A DNA stretch of 10,231 nt, from the NCBI GenBank assembly GCA_030526935.1, contig JAUNBY010000081.1:1-10231 (forward strand), in the 5' to 3' direction. This document shows positions 1-6,861 of this stretch, in pieces. This stretch comes from Clostridia bacterium (GTDB lineage Bacteria > Bacillota > Clostridia > Christensenellales > Aristaeellaceae). Position 1 is the stretch's first letter, and every line of letters begins with the position of its first letter. The translations under genes and the position numbers were made by a program. The notes below the pieces were generated by a model. The model worked only from the letters and a program-made list of their open reading frames with translations, was not told the DNA's origin and did no database searches.

Positions 1-32
1 AAAATGTAACATCGCGATCCGCAAAGGAGCCA

Positions 33-61
33 TTGACAAATGTACCCCGTTGCGGTATACT
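33..61 (+). promoter_or_regulatory. Sigma-A promoter of the tRNA-Arg gene
   Basis: A perfect -35 box TTGACA (33-38) is followed after 17 bases by TATACT (56-61), one base from the -10 consensus. The expected start point is about 20 bases before the tRNA 5' end, leaving a short leader for RNase P to remove. The near-consensus match fits a stable-RNA gene. Confidence 0.85.
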
Positions 62-86
62 GGCTAAGCGTTCTGCGAGAAAACAT

Positions 87-163
87 GTGCCCGTAGCTCA
101 GCCGGATAGAGTGTTTGGCTACGAACCAAAAGGTCGTGGGTTCGAATCCCTCCGGGCACGCCA
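87..163 (+). tRNA. tRNA-Arg (anticodon ACG), CCA encoded
   Basis: The cloverleaf can be drawn directly. The acceptor stem GTGCCCG (87-93) pairs with CGGGCAC (153-159). The D stem is GCTC/GAGT. The anticodon stem TTTGG/CCAAA encloses the loop CTACGAA, which gives anticodon ACG. A TTCGAAT T-loop follows, then discriminator G160 and an encoded CCA (161-163). ACG, normally edited to ICG, decodes CGU, CGC and CGA arginine codons. The T stem GTGGG/CCCTC contains one T-T opposition at its second pair, which is unusual but does not disrupt the fold. The gene has its own promoter and terminator. Confidence 0.95.
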
Positions 164-165
164 TC

Positions 166-206
166 AGAAAAGCCCTTGAAATAAGCGTTTCAAGGGCTTT
201 TCTTTT
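166..206 (+). terminator. Rho-independent terminator after tRNA-Arg, probably bidirectional
   Basis: A perfect 16-base-pair stem (166-181 with 188-203) with loop TAAGCG is followed by a T-rich run to 206. Its GC core GCCCTTGAAA/TTTCAAGGGC is flanked on both strands by TTTTCT, so it can also stop minus-strand transcription arriving from gpr. No other terminator is visible downstream of gpr. Confidence 0.9.
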
Positions 207-351
207 GTATATTGCGGCGACTGGTTTTCGTGATGTGCTTATCTGATGGGGCTTGCATGAGCTGAATTTCTCCGAAATCCCAATCATCGACGAGTACGAA
301 TGTCTCGCCAGACAAGGCTCATGAAGATAGCTGGCGCGAAAAGTCGCTTTC

Positions 352-1260
352 TCACCCCATCATCTGCGCTATATCAGACGACGACAGGCCGTTGTGAAGC
401 GCCAGGTTGATTCCCTCGGCGAGCACCTGAGCTATGTCGTCTATCATTTCGTCTATTTCTCTCGGGGTTACAACAAGCTCTCCGATTGGGCTTTCGGAGA
501 GTTTTTCGCATATGGAGTTTATGGTTTTCTCTTCCTGCTCCTTTCCGGAGAGTATCTCAAGCGCGTCGGATATCATGGTATGGGCGTATATGACCGTAGG
601 TACGCCTATCGCAAGCACTTTGACGCCCAACGACTTCTCCGTAAGCGCGCTTTGATGGTTGCCTACGCCCGAGCCTGGCTGTATGCCGGTGTCGGTCAAT
701 TGAATGGCGTTTCCAACGCGATCTGTAGAGCGCGCGGCAAGTGCGTCAATAGCGATTACGACATTGGGCCTGACCTGTGCGATTATGCCCCTGGCCATCT
801 CTATGGTCTCAACGCCCGTTACGCCTAGTACGCCGGGCGCTATGGCGCATACCAGCCCCATTCGCTCGTCCATCGACTCGGGGAGTTTTCTTTGTATATG
901 GCGCGTCACCAGCGTTTTTTCGACTACCCGCGGTCCAAGGGAATCGGGCGTTATACGGCTATTTCCAAGCCCTATGACAAGCACTTCAGCTTCGTTTTGC
1001 GGGAGCATTCGCGATATTTCCTCTCCCAACAGAGCGCACAGACCCTTTCTCGCATCTACGTCCCTGCGCGTCGCGGCCTGAGTTTCGACGGTTATATATA
1101 CTCCGGGATCTTTGCCGAGAATACTCGCGCCTTCGCCCGTATCAACTCTCACCTCGGTTATCACCGCGTCCCCTTCTTCCCAAGAGGAAATCGTTACCCC
1201 GGGAAGGCCGCTCATTGAATTCGCTGCTTCCATCGCCAAGTCGGTTCTGACCTGTCTCAT
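352..1260 (-). CDS. gpr: Spore germination protease GPR (aspartyl-type SASP endopeptidase)
   Basis: GPR starts the breakdown of small acid-soluble spore proteins during germination. It is made in the forespore as a zymogen that cuts itself after an SASP-like site. The product is 302 residues, against about 370 in Bacillus. The difference is mainly a shorter stretch before the C-terminal VTPREIDEMIDD segment and a very short prosegment. The two catalytic aspartates known from B. megaterium GPR (Asp127, Asp193) correspond to Asp106 in TPDSLGP and Asp172 in IDALAAR, with the same 66-residue spacing. The processing site RTD|LAMEA is at residues 5-12. I chose the ATG at 1260 because GGAGGGG lies just upstream (1264-1270). 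A TTG at 1272 is in frame but lies upstream of that ribosome binding site and has none of its own. The gene shows that the host forms endospores. Confidence 0.95.
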   Translation of the reverse strand: MRQVRTDLAMEAANSMSGLPGVTISSWEEGDAVITEVRVDTGEGASILGKDPGVYITVETQAATRRDVDARKGLCALLGEEISRMLPQNEAEVLVIGLGNSRITPDSLGPRVVEKTLVTRHIQRKLPESMDERMGLVCAIAPGVLGVTGVETIEMARGIIAQVRPNVVIAIDALAARSTDRVGNAIQLTDTGIQPGSGVGNHQSALTEKSLGVKVLAIGVPTVIYAHTMISDALEILSGKEQEEKTINSICEKLSESPIGELVVTPREIDEMIDDIAQVLAEGINLALHNGLSSSDIAQMMG

Positions 1261-1284
1261 ATGCCCCTCCAAACGTTTTAAAGC

Positions 1285-1314
1285 TATTGTTTGCCAGGCG
1301 CGAGCTTAATATAC
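1285..1314 (-). promoter_or_regulatory. Candidate forespore (sigma-F/sigma-G-like) promoter of gpr
   Basis: Read on the minus strand, GTATA (1314-1310) is followed after 14 bases by GGCAAACAATA (1295-1285). The first matches the sigma-F/G -35 consensus (GYATA). The second resembles the sigma-F -10 element GGNRANANTR with one extra base. It lies about 25 bases upstream of the gpr start, and gpr is known to be forespore-expressed in Bacillus. No good sigma-A promoter is seen here. The match is by eye and imperfect. Confidence 0.35.
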
Positions 1315-1379
1315 AGTTTATCCGAGTATGGCGTATCTGGATTTAGCGTCATGATTTAGCGACCGCGCCTTATAGCTAC

Positions 1380-2306
1380 TCATTCAGTTTCCTGCACGCT
1401 CGTTTGACTCGTAGTTCCGCCGATCCAACGATAGTTAGCCGCCGCAGCTATAAAGGCGGAAGCGGTGACGTTATGTCTATCCGTGCGACGCACGCAGCCG
1501 AACTCGAAGAAAGCGTTTTTCGCGTCCAAAATCGCGACGTGAGTCTGATATACCTCGCGCCGCAAAGTACCCGGCACGATGCCCAGACCCATTCCGGCAT
1601 AAACCGAAGCTACGACGTCCTCTCGGTGTAAAACCGGATAAGTGCTGGTATAGTCGATGCCGGCGTCCATCATTCGCCGGGAGATAACGCCGATGGTCAT
1701 ATCCTGAATGTCGGCGGACAGGCAATAAGCGCCGTAGTGGTTGATCTGAGAAGGAGTTATCCGTTCTGCGCCGTCGAGAGGATGTCCATTGGGAACAAGG
1801 ACATATGCGGGCGCACGAAACAGGGGCGTAACTTTAGTGTTTTTCAATTGCGACAGATAACCCAGGTCGCCAAACATCACATCAAGTTCCCCCGCCTGAA
1901 AATCGTCCATCAATTGTCTGCCCTTGCCCAATCGCAGACTAATGGTCACATGCGGATAATCTTTTCGAAATTCTCTTATGAGACCCGGCATATCGCTCCA
2001 CTCAGGAGGATTGGGATAACCCAGCGTAATGTGGCTTTGTTCGTTATTAGCCACCTGCGTGGCGCGATTGATGGCGCCTTTATAATCAGTCATTATCCTG
2101 ATCAGTTCATCTTGCAGGGTTTTTCCCGCAGATGTCAGAGATACGCCTCGGCGATCGCGCTCTAACAGACGAAAGCCAAGCTCGTCCTCCATGTTTTTGA
2201 TTTGCTGCGTCACCGAGGGCTGAGCCATGTACAGTTGCTTGGCGGCGCGTGAAAAGTTTAGGTGATGCGCTACAGCTAAAAAACATTCTATCCTCTGAAA
2301 GTCCAT
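1380..2306 (-). CDS. LysR-family transcriptional regulator
   Basis: The 308-residue product has the standard LysR layout. An N-terminal winged helix-turn-helix begins MDFQRIECFL, with the recognition region around SRAAKQLYMAQP (residues 19-30) and SVTQQIKNMEDELG. A linker helix follows, and from about residue 92 (HITLGYPNP) there is a two-lobed effector-binding domain. LysR proteins bind as tetramers to dyad sites and respond to a small ligand. I chose the ATG at 2306 because GGAGG (2315-2319) precedes it by 8 bases and typical LysR proteins begin this way. An in-frame ATG at 2321 falls almost on the predicted transcription start. The gene follows the exported flavoprotein gene on the same strand but has its own promoter. 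That neighbour and the divergent xdh operon are its most likely targets, by context only. The ligand is unknown. Confidence 0.93.
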   Translation of the reverse strand: MDFQRIECFLAVAHHLNFSRAAKQLYMAQPSVTQQIKNMEDELGFRLLERDRRGVSLTSAGKTLQDELIRIMTDYKGAINRATQVANNEQSHITLGYPNPPEWSDMPGLIREFRKDYPHVTISLRLGKGRQLMDDFQAGELDVMFGDLGYLSQLKNTKVTPLFRAPAYVLVPNGHPLDGAERITPSQINHYGAYCLSADIQDMTIGVISRRMMDAGIDYTSTYPVLHREDVVASVYAGMGLGIVPGTLRREVYQTHVAILDAKNAFFEFGCVRRTDRHNVTASAFIAAAANYRWIGGTTSQTSVQETE

Positions 2307-2325
2307 CGCGTTCGCCTCCATCTAT

Positions 2326-2354
2326 AGCATAACAGAACCGTCGGTAAAATTCAA
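2326..2354 (-). promoter_or_regulatory. Sigma-A promoter of the LysR gene
   Basis: On the minus strand TTGAAT (2354-2349) is followed after exactly 17 bases by TATGCT (2331-2326). The predicted start near 2319 leaves a short leader containing the GGAGG site. The -35 box begins inside the distal foot of the flavoprotein terminator hairpin, so the two elements overlap. Confidence 0.65.
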
Positions 2355-2381
2355 GGCAGCGCGCTAAATACGCACTGCCCT
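2344..2381 (-). terminator. Probable terminator of the flavoprotein gene
   Basis: On the minus strand, just after the flavoprotein stop, AGGGCAGTGCG (2381-2371) can pair with CGCGCTGCCTT (2363-2353) around loop TATTTAG. The stem is 11 pairs including G-U wobbles that exist only in the minus-strand transcript. A short T run (GAATTTTAC) follows. The weak T-tract makes partial read-through into the LysR gene possible. Confidence 0.55.
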
Positions 2382-2404
2382 TTGGCGGTTATTTTGTGAA
2401 ATAG

Positions 2405-4279
2405 TTAGCTAAGCCAGTCGCTGACGGCGTTCTGAGCCGAATTGCGTCCGGAGTATATGCAATAGCCCATAGCGGAGCCGGGGATTACCAGACCATAAGT
2501 TGTGCCGTCAAGACCGCTTATTTCGGTGCCCGCCGCATAAAGATGGGGTATAGCGGTGTAATCCGTGGAACGCACGCGATTGCCCTTGTCTACCTGCAAG
2601 CCGCCCATGGTGCAGTAAGAATTGGAGACCAGATACAGCGCGTAGTAAGGCCCCTGGTCAACCGGGTACAGGTAGAAGGGATCCTTTCCGAACATGGTAT
2701 CCGCTCCGGCTTCATACATCTGGTTGTTCTTTTCGATGGTGTCCTTAAGCACGTCTGTCGGCACGTCCATCAGTTGAGCGAGCTCCTCGATGGTGTCGGC
2801 TTTGACTACGTTGAGATACTCATCCTCAAGACCCTTGTTGATATTCTCATACAGCTTGCCCAGGCCGCCGCCCGCCTTGCGGTCGTTGAGGCTTTCTTTC
2901 AGCCCGCTGGTAGCGCGGGCGCTGATATAGGCGTCGTCGAATATTGCCCATACCTCGTGTTGTGACATGACGGCATTGGCCGCCAGAGTATAGTTGGTAG
3001 TGACGATGTCCTCGTTGCAGAAGCGCACGCCATCCTGGTTGACCCACAGCGCGCCGGTTTTGGTCAGCGCGTATTCGATCTGATCCTGATCTCTGGAGAA
3101 GCCCCACAGTCCGGGTCCGAGCATCATGATGCACACATGTCCCGTAGCCGCGCCCACTCCGTAGGCCATGCGCAGGCCGTCGCCGTCGTGTCCGGGGGTT
3201 GAGTTGATGTCGCGGCGATCATACGAGAGGTGGAAATACTCCATCCATTCTTCACTCTGCAGAAATCCTCCGGTGCACAGTATCACCGCCGGTGCGTTGA
3301 ACTGATAGACGGTGCCGTCGGCGCCTTTTGCGTATACGCCCTTAATCTCGCCGTTTTCGTCAAGGCACAGGTCGGTGGCGGGCGTTTGCATCATGATGGT
3401 TCCGCCGGCCTGTTTGACTATGGCTTCCATGGCGTTTATGGCCACGGTTCCGCCGTTGTCGTGTCCCTGGAAGTTGTGGTGAACGATATATGAGTTTTTC
3501 TGTCCTTCAACCTCGGGTACTCCTATTCCAAGGCTCTTTATCCATTCGTAGTTCTCGGTGGATGCGTCGATATAGTCGTTCCACAGCGTCGCGTCGTTCA
3601 TGTAAGAGCCGAACTCCATCACGTCGCGCAGCATTTCCATCTTGTCATAGCCCTGACCGTCGGTGACTTCGAGCACCAGGTCGGTATTGTGCGCGAAAAA
3701 GCCCTCTCCGGCAAGACCCTGACCGCCAAGGTAGCTGAGCTTTTCGAGAAGCAGCACATTGGCGCCTAACTGGACGGCTTCGGTAGCCGCCGTCATACCG
3801 GCAAGGCCTCCGCCTACGACGATTATGTCGTAATCCTCTACAACATCAGGTTCATAGGAAGTTTCAACCGCCTCGTCCGCCTGGGCGATTTGTTCCGGTT
3901 CTTCCTTTGCCATCAGCGACTGAGCGTCGCCGCCCGCCTGATCTATGCAATCGGCGACCGCCGCGATGATTGCGTCGCACGTCATTGTAGCTCCGGCGAT
4001 GGCGTCTATGGCAAGCGTTTGCCCGGCGACGATCTGCGCGGGAATCTGCTCCAGCGCGGCTGTGGCGATCTGCGGCGTTTCCGCCTGCTCGGTGATTTCT
4101 ACCGCAAGTATCTGGCTGTCGGAAAGTGTTGTCTTCACCTGAATGGCTCCGTTACGCCCGACGGCTGAAGCTGTGTACTCGCCCGGCGCATAAATCCCCG
4201 ACGCGAACACAGGCAGGCATCCCATCAGCATAACCGCCGCCAACGCCAAAGACAGCCAACGCATTTCCCTTTTCTTCAT
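2405..4279 (-). CDS. Exported FMN-binding / fumarate-reductase-type flavoprotein reductase, substrate unknown
   Basis: The 624-residue protein starts with a signal peptide (residues 1-26). Cys21 after LMG may be a lipidation site; otherwise signal peptidase I would cut near VFA. An FMN_bind domain follows (about 30-115) with DAIAGAT (92-98). This resembles the ApbE flavinylation site, with Thr98 the likely acceptor and Ala in place of the usual Ser. The FAD domain runs from about 149, with GGGLAG (156-161) and Glu179 at the end of the second strand, then a FAD_binding_2 reductase fold ending in a YAAGTEISG segment (581-589). Relatives reduce fumarate, urocanate, methacrylate and other acceptors outside the membrane. 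By my alignment the dicarboxylate-binding residues of Shewanella flavocytochrome c3 are not kept: Arg402 falls at Asn429, His504 at Cys556, and no Arg544 equivalent is seen in GTTYGL. The name fumarate reductase should therefore not be used. GGAGGG lies about 12 bases before the ATG. Confidence 0.88.
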   Translation of the reverse strand: MKKREMRWLSLALAAVMLMGCLPVFASGIYAPGEYTASAVGRNGAIQVKTTLSDSQILAVEITEQAETPQIATAALEQIPAQIVAGQTLAIDAIAGATMTCDAIIAAVADCIDQAGGDAQSLMAKEEPEQIAQADEAVETSYEPDVVEDYDIIVVGGGLAGMTAATEAVQLGANVLLLEKLSYLGGQGLAGEGFFAHNTDLVLEVTDGQGYDKMEMLRDVMEFGSYMNDATLWNDYIDASTENYEWIKSLGIGVPEVEGQKNSYIVHHNFQGHDNGGTVAINAMEAIVKQAGGTIMMQTPATDLCLDENGEIKGVYAKGADGTVYQFNAPAVILCTGGFLQSEEWMEYFHLSYDRRDINSTPGHDGDGLRMAYGVGAATGHVCIMMLGPGLWGFSRDQDQIEYALTKTGALWVNQDGVRFCNEDIVTTNYTLAANAVMSQHEVWAIFDDAYISARATSGLKESLNDRKAGGGLGKLYENINKGLEDEYLNVVKADTIEELAQLMDVPTDVLKDTIEKNNQMYEAGADTMFGKDPFYLYPVDQGPYYALYLVSNSYCTMGGLQVDKGNRVRSTDYTAIPHLYAAGTEISGLDGTTYGLVIPGSAMGYCIYSGRNSAQNAVSDWLS

Positions 4280-4319
4280 AAGTTGAGGTTCCCTCCTTCA
4301 ATATAATTGACCATAAGTA

Positions 4320-4350
4320 ATTATAAGCAAATAAAGCCGGCTTTGTCCAA
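4320..4350 (-). promoter_or_regulatory. Candidate promoter of the flavoprotein gene
   Basis: On the minus strand a perfect TATAAT (4325-4320) lies about 40 bases before the flavoprotein ATG. The best -35 candidate is TTGGAC (4350-4345), with a long 19-base spacer. A second option, TTGACA at 4378-4373, pairs only with a poor -10. The long spacer contains a 12-bp palindrome, suggesting a regulated promoter. Confidence 0.5.
4333..4344. promoter_or_regulatory. 12-bp perfect palindrome AAAGCCGGCTTT, candidate operator
   Basis: AAAGCCGGCTTT is an uninterrupted 12-bp palindrome lying wholly between the predicted -35 and -10 boxes of the minus-strand flavoprotein promoter. A protein bound here would block polymerase. 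The position is the argument; the binding protein is not known. Confidence 0.35.
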
Positions 4351-4371
4351 TAGGAGATTTGAATCAGTTAA

Positions 4372-4401
4372 TTGTCAATATCGATGGCAATACGGTGACA
4401 A
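4372..4401. promoter_or_regulatory. TTGTCA-N18-TGACAA dyad, candidate regulator site
   Basis: TTGTCA (4372-4377) and its reverse complement TGACAA (4396-4401) form a 6-bp inverted repeat. A further TGACAA is at 4422-4427 and a near match, TTGTCC, at 4343-4348. A shorter dyad ATTG (4371-4374) / CAAT (4388-4391) is centred near 4381, about 68 bases upstream of the predicted flavoprotein start point. LysR recognition sites usually sit near -65. No exact T-N11-A LysR box was found, so assignment to the neighbouring LysR is tentative. Confidence 0.3.
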
Positions 4402-4439
4402 AACTGAATGTTGTTCGTTTCTGACAAGTTTCGGGCATG

Positions 4440-4461
4440 TCGAATTCATTTCGAATTCATT
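4440..4461. repeat. Perfect tandem 11-bp repeat TCGAATTCATT x2 upstream of xdhA
   Basis: TCGAATTCATT occurs twice without a gap (4440-4450, 4451-4461). The 11-bp period places both copies on the same face of the helix. The repeat ends 35 bases before the xdhA -35 box, a usual place for an activator site. Each copy contains the palindrome GAATTC. Confidence 0.5.
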
Positions 4462-4496
4462 TACCTCGCGTCAAATCCGAAGATTTTTAATACAGG

Positions 4497-4525
4497 TTGA
4501 AAAAAAGTATTCTATATGGTATAAT
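4497..4525 (+). promoter_or_regulatory. Sigma-A promoter of the xdhABC operon
   Basis: TTGAAA (4497-4502) is followed after exactly 17 bases by a perfect TATAAT (4520-4525). The start point should be near 4532, giving a leader of about 25 bases with GGGGAGG (4542-4548) seven bases before the xdhA ATG. This is the only convincing promoter before the operon. Confidence 0.85.
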
Positions 4526-4555
4526 CTTTACAAACGCATATGGGGAGGCTAAGCG

Positions 4556-6847
4556 ATGCAAAATGTTGGGCGAAATGCTCCCAGGGTGGACGCATATGAA
4601 AAGGTCACCGGGCGGGCAAAATACACCGACGATTATTTCGACAGGCCCGCTTTGGTCGCCAAGGTTTGCCACAGCACCATAGCGAACGGCGTTGTGAAAT
4701 CGATCGACATATCAAAAGCCGCCGAGGTACCCGGCGTCGTAAAGATCGTGACCTGCTTCGACGTTCCCGAAATAGATTTTCCAACGGCCGGGCATCCATG
4801 GTCTACGGACGTCAAGCATCAGGACATTGCCGACAGGCGCCTTTTAAACCGCCGGGTGCGCTATTACGGCGACGACATAGCCGCCGTCGTAGCCGAGGAT
4901 GAGGTCGCGGCGGCGAGGGCAATCAGACTTATGAAGGTCGAATACGAGGAATTTAAGCCTCTTCTCACGCCCGAGGACGCCATGTCCAAGGACGCCATGC
5001 CCGTTCATGACATAAGACCCGACAATATAATCGCCTCCACAGACTTTAACATAGGCGATTATGACGAGGCGATATCACAGCCCGGAATCGTATCGGCCAA
5101 AGGGACATTTGACATAATGGCGGTAAAGCACTGCCATATGGAAAACCCGACGTCATACGCCTATATGGAATCCGGGCGCATAGTCGTAGTTTCAGGAACC
5201 CAGATTCCCCACATAATGCGCCGCGTAATAGGGCAGGCGCTTGGCGTCAAATGGGGCAGGATAAGGGTTATAAAGCCGTATCTCGGAGGCGGCTTCGGAA
5301 ACAAACAGGACGTGCTCTACGAACCGCTCAACGCTTATTTGACGACTCTGGTCGGCGGAAGGCTCGTAAAGCTTGAAATAGGCCGCGAAGAATCGTTTAT
5401 GACGACGCGCACGCGTCACGCGATGAAAATAGACGTCGAGTGTCATTCCATGCGCGACGGGACGCTCGTGGCCAATTCCATAGATTTGTTGGCCGACAAC
5501 GGAGCCTACGCCTCTCACGGGCATTCTGTCGCCGCTAACGGGCTTACGGGGATAAGGCTCATGTACCGCCCCAGGCTCGCCTCAAAGGGTAAAGCGACGA
5601 CGGTATATACGAACAAACAGGCCGCCGGAGCCATGCGCGGATACGGAATACCGCAGATGAATTTCGCTGTGGAATCTGTTATGGACGATCTTGCCGCAAA
5701 AATCGGGATGGATCCCGTCGAGTTCAGGCGCAAGAATATGGTAAGGCCTTTGGATCACGACCCGTTTTTGAAACCAATCGCCGCGAATACCTGCGGACTT
5801 GAACAGTGTCTCGACGCAGGCATGGAGCATATAGGCTGGAAGGAAAAGCGCGTCGCCTACGCCAATCAAACGGGTTTGGTAAGGCGCGGCGTAGGAATGG
5901 CGCTGTTCGCGTATAAGACGGGCATATATCCCATATCGCTTGAAACCGCGACGTGCTTCATGTCGCTCAATCAGGACGGTTCGATAAACGTGTCAATCGG
6001 CGCTACCGAGATAGGTCAGGGCGCCGATACGGTGTTCTCTCAAATGGCGGCGGACGCTCTCGGCGTAAGCATGGATGATATAAACCTCATCTCAACTCAG
6101 GATACGGACATAACGCCCTACGACAGCGGGGCATACGCCTCGAGGCAGACCTATGTAAGCGGCAAGGCCGTGGTCAAGACTGCCAAGGCGCTCAAAAAGG
6201 AAATACTCGATTACGCCTCCGCGATGCTTGAAAGGGAGGCGGGAAGCCTCGATATTATAAACGGCACCATATTCGACGCGCAGACGGGCGAGGCGCTGAC
6301 AGGGCTTGACGAGGTGGCGACGCAGGCTATGTACAGCCTTACGAACTCCAGGCATCTGTCGGCTGTATGCACGAGCCACTGCGACACAAACGCCATATCC
6401 TTCGGCGTCGCATTCGCCGATATAGAGGTCGATATGCGCCTTGGCAAGATCGAGGTGAAGGATATAATAAACGTCCACGACAGCGGAAAGCTTATAAATC
6501 CGCAATTAGCCGCGATGCAGGTACACGGCGGAATGGGCATGGCCATAGGTATGGCTCTGTCCGAGAAGCTTATATACGACGGTAAAACCGGCAAGCTGTT
6601 AAACGGAAATTTGCTCGATTACAAGATGCCGACCGCCCTCGACCTGCCCGATCTCAACGCGGGCTTTGTTGAGACGTTCGACCCGACGGGGCCATTCGGC
6701 AACAAGTCGCTCGGCGAGCCGCCGAACATACCCGGGCTTGCCGCCATAAGAAACGCGCTTCTCAACGCGACAGGAATAGCTTTTTATCAACTGCCCCTTG
6801 ATCCTCAAACACTTATAGCGCGATTCAAGGCCGAAGGACTTATATAA
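4556..6847 (+). CDS. xdhA: Xanthine-dehydrogenase-type molybdenum-binding subunit XdhA
   Basis: This is the large molybdopterin subunit of a molybdenum hydroxylase, which uses water to hydroxylate an aromatic heterocycle or aldehyde and passes the electrons to the 2Fe-2S and FAD subunits. The 763 residues match E. coli XdhA closely throughout, from VDAYEKVTGRAKYTDDY to the C-terminal SLGEPPNIPG. Recognisable sites are Gln216 in SGTQIPH, GGGFGNKQ (244-251), AMRGYG (359-364), GATEIGQGAD (482-491), HDSGKLINP (641-649), QVHGGMGMAIG (655-665) and the catalytic Glu721 in LGEPP, equivalent to bovine Glu1261. Two residues that hold xanthine in bovine XOR differ: Glu802 falls at Gln251 and Arg880 at about Gly329. 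E. coli XdhA appears to share this, so the purine substrate is inferred from homology only. The ATG at 4556 has GGAGG seven bases upstream. It is the first gene of a three-gene operon. Confidence 0.93.
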   Translation: MQNVGRNAPRVDAYEKVTGRAKYTDDYFDRPALVAKVCHSTIANGVVKSIDISKAAEVPGVVKIVTCFDVPEIDFPTAGHPWSTDVKHQDIADRRLLNRRVRYYGDDIAAVVAEDEVAAARAIRLMKVEYEEFKPLLTPEDAMSKDAMPVHDIRPDNIIASTDFNIGDYDEAISQPGIVSAKGTFDIMAVKHCHMENPTSYAYMESGRIVVVSGTQIPHIMRRVIGQALGVKWGRIRVIKPYLGGGFGNKQDVLYEPLNAYLTTLVGGRLVKLEIGREESFMTTRTRHAMKIDVECHSMRDGTLVANSIDLLADNGAYASHGHSVAANGLTGIRLMYRPRLASKGKATTVYTNKQAAGAMRGYGIPQMNFAVESVMDDLAAKIGMDPVEFRRKNMVRPLDHDPFLKPIAANTCGLEQCLDAGMEHIGWKEKRVAYANQTGLVRRGVGMALFAYKTGIYPISLETATCFMSLNQDGSINVSIGATEIGQGADTVFSQMAADALGVSMDDINLISTQDTDITPYDSGAYASRQTYVSGKAVVKTAKALKKEILDYASAMLEREAGSLDIINGTIFDAQTGEALTGLDEVATQAMYSLTNSRHLSAVCTSHCDTNAISFGVAFADIEVDMRLGKIEVKDIINVHDSGKLINPQLAAMQVHGGMGMAIGMALSEKLIYDGKTGKLLNGNLLDYKMPTALDLPDLNAGFVETFDPTGPFGNKSLGEPPNIPGLAAIRNALLNATGIAFYQLPLDPQTLIARFKAEGLI

Positions 6848-6861
6848 TGGAGGGGAAATGA

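Noticed and set aside
247..324. Short open frame ending in EIPIIDEYECLARQGS, as a remnant of an inserted gene beside the tRNA
   Set aside because: Only about 25 codons with no start or family match, and no duplicated tRNA 3' end to mark an integration site.
394..828. Plus-strand reading frames over gpr, LysR, the flavoprotein and the ZnuA-like gene
   Set aside because: They are opposite-strand shadows of well-supported conserved genes and lack ribosome binding sites or family features.
1340..1361. Direct repeat GATTTAGCG x2 (period 13) between gpr and the LysR gene
   Set aside because: Only 9 bases long, not placed near a promoter box, and compatible with chance.
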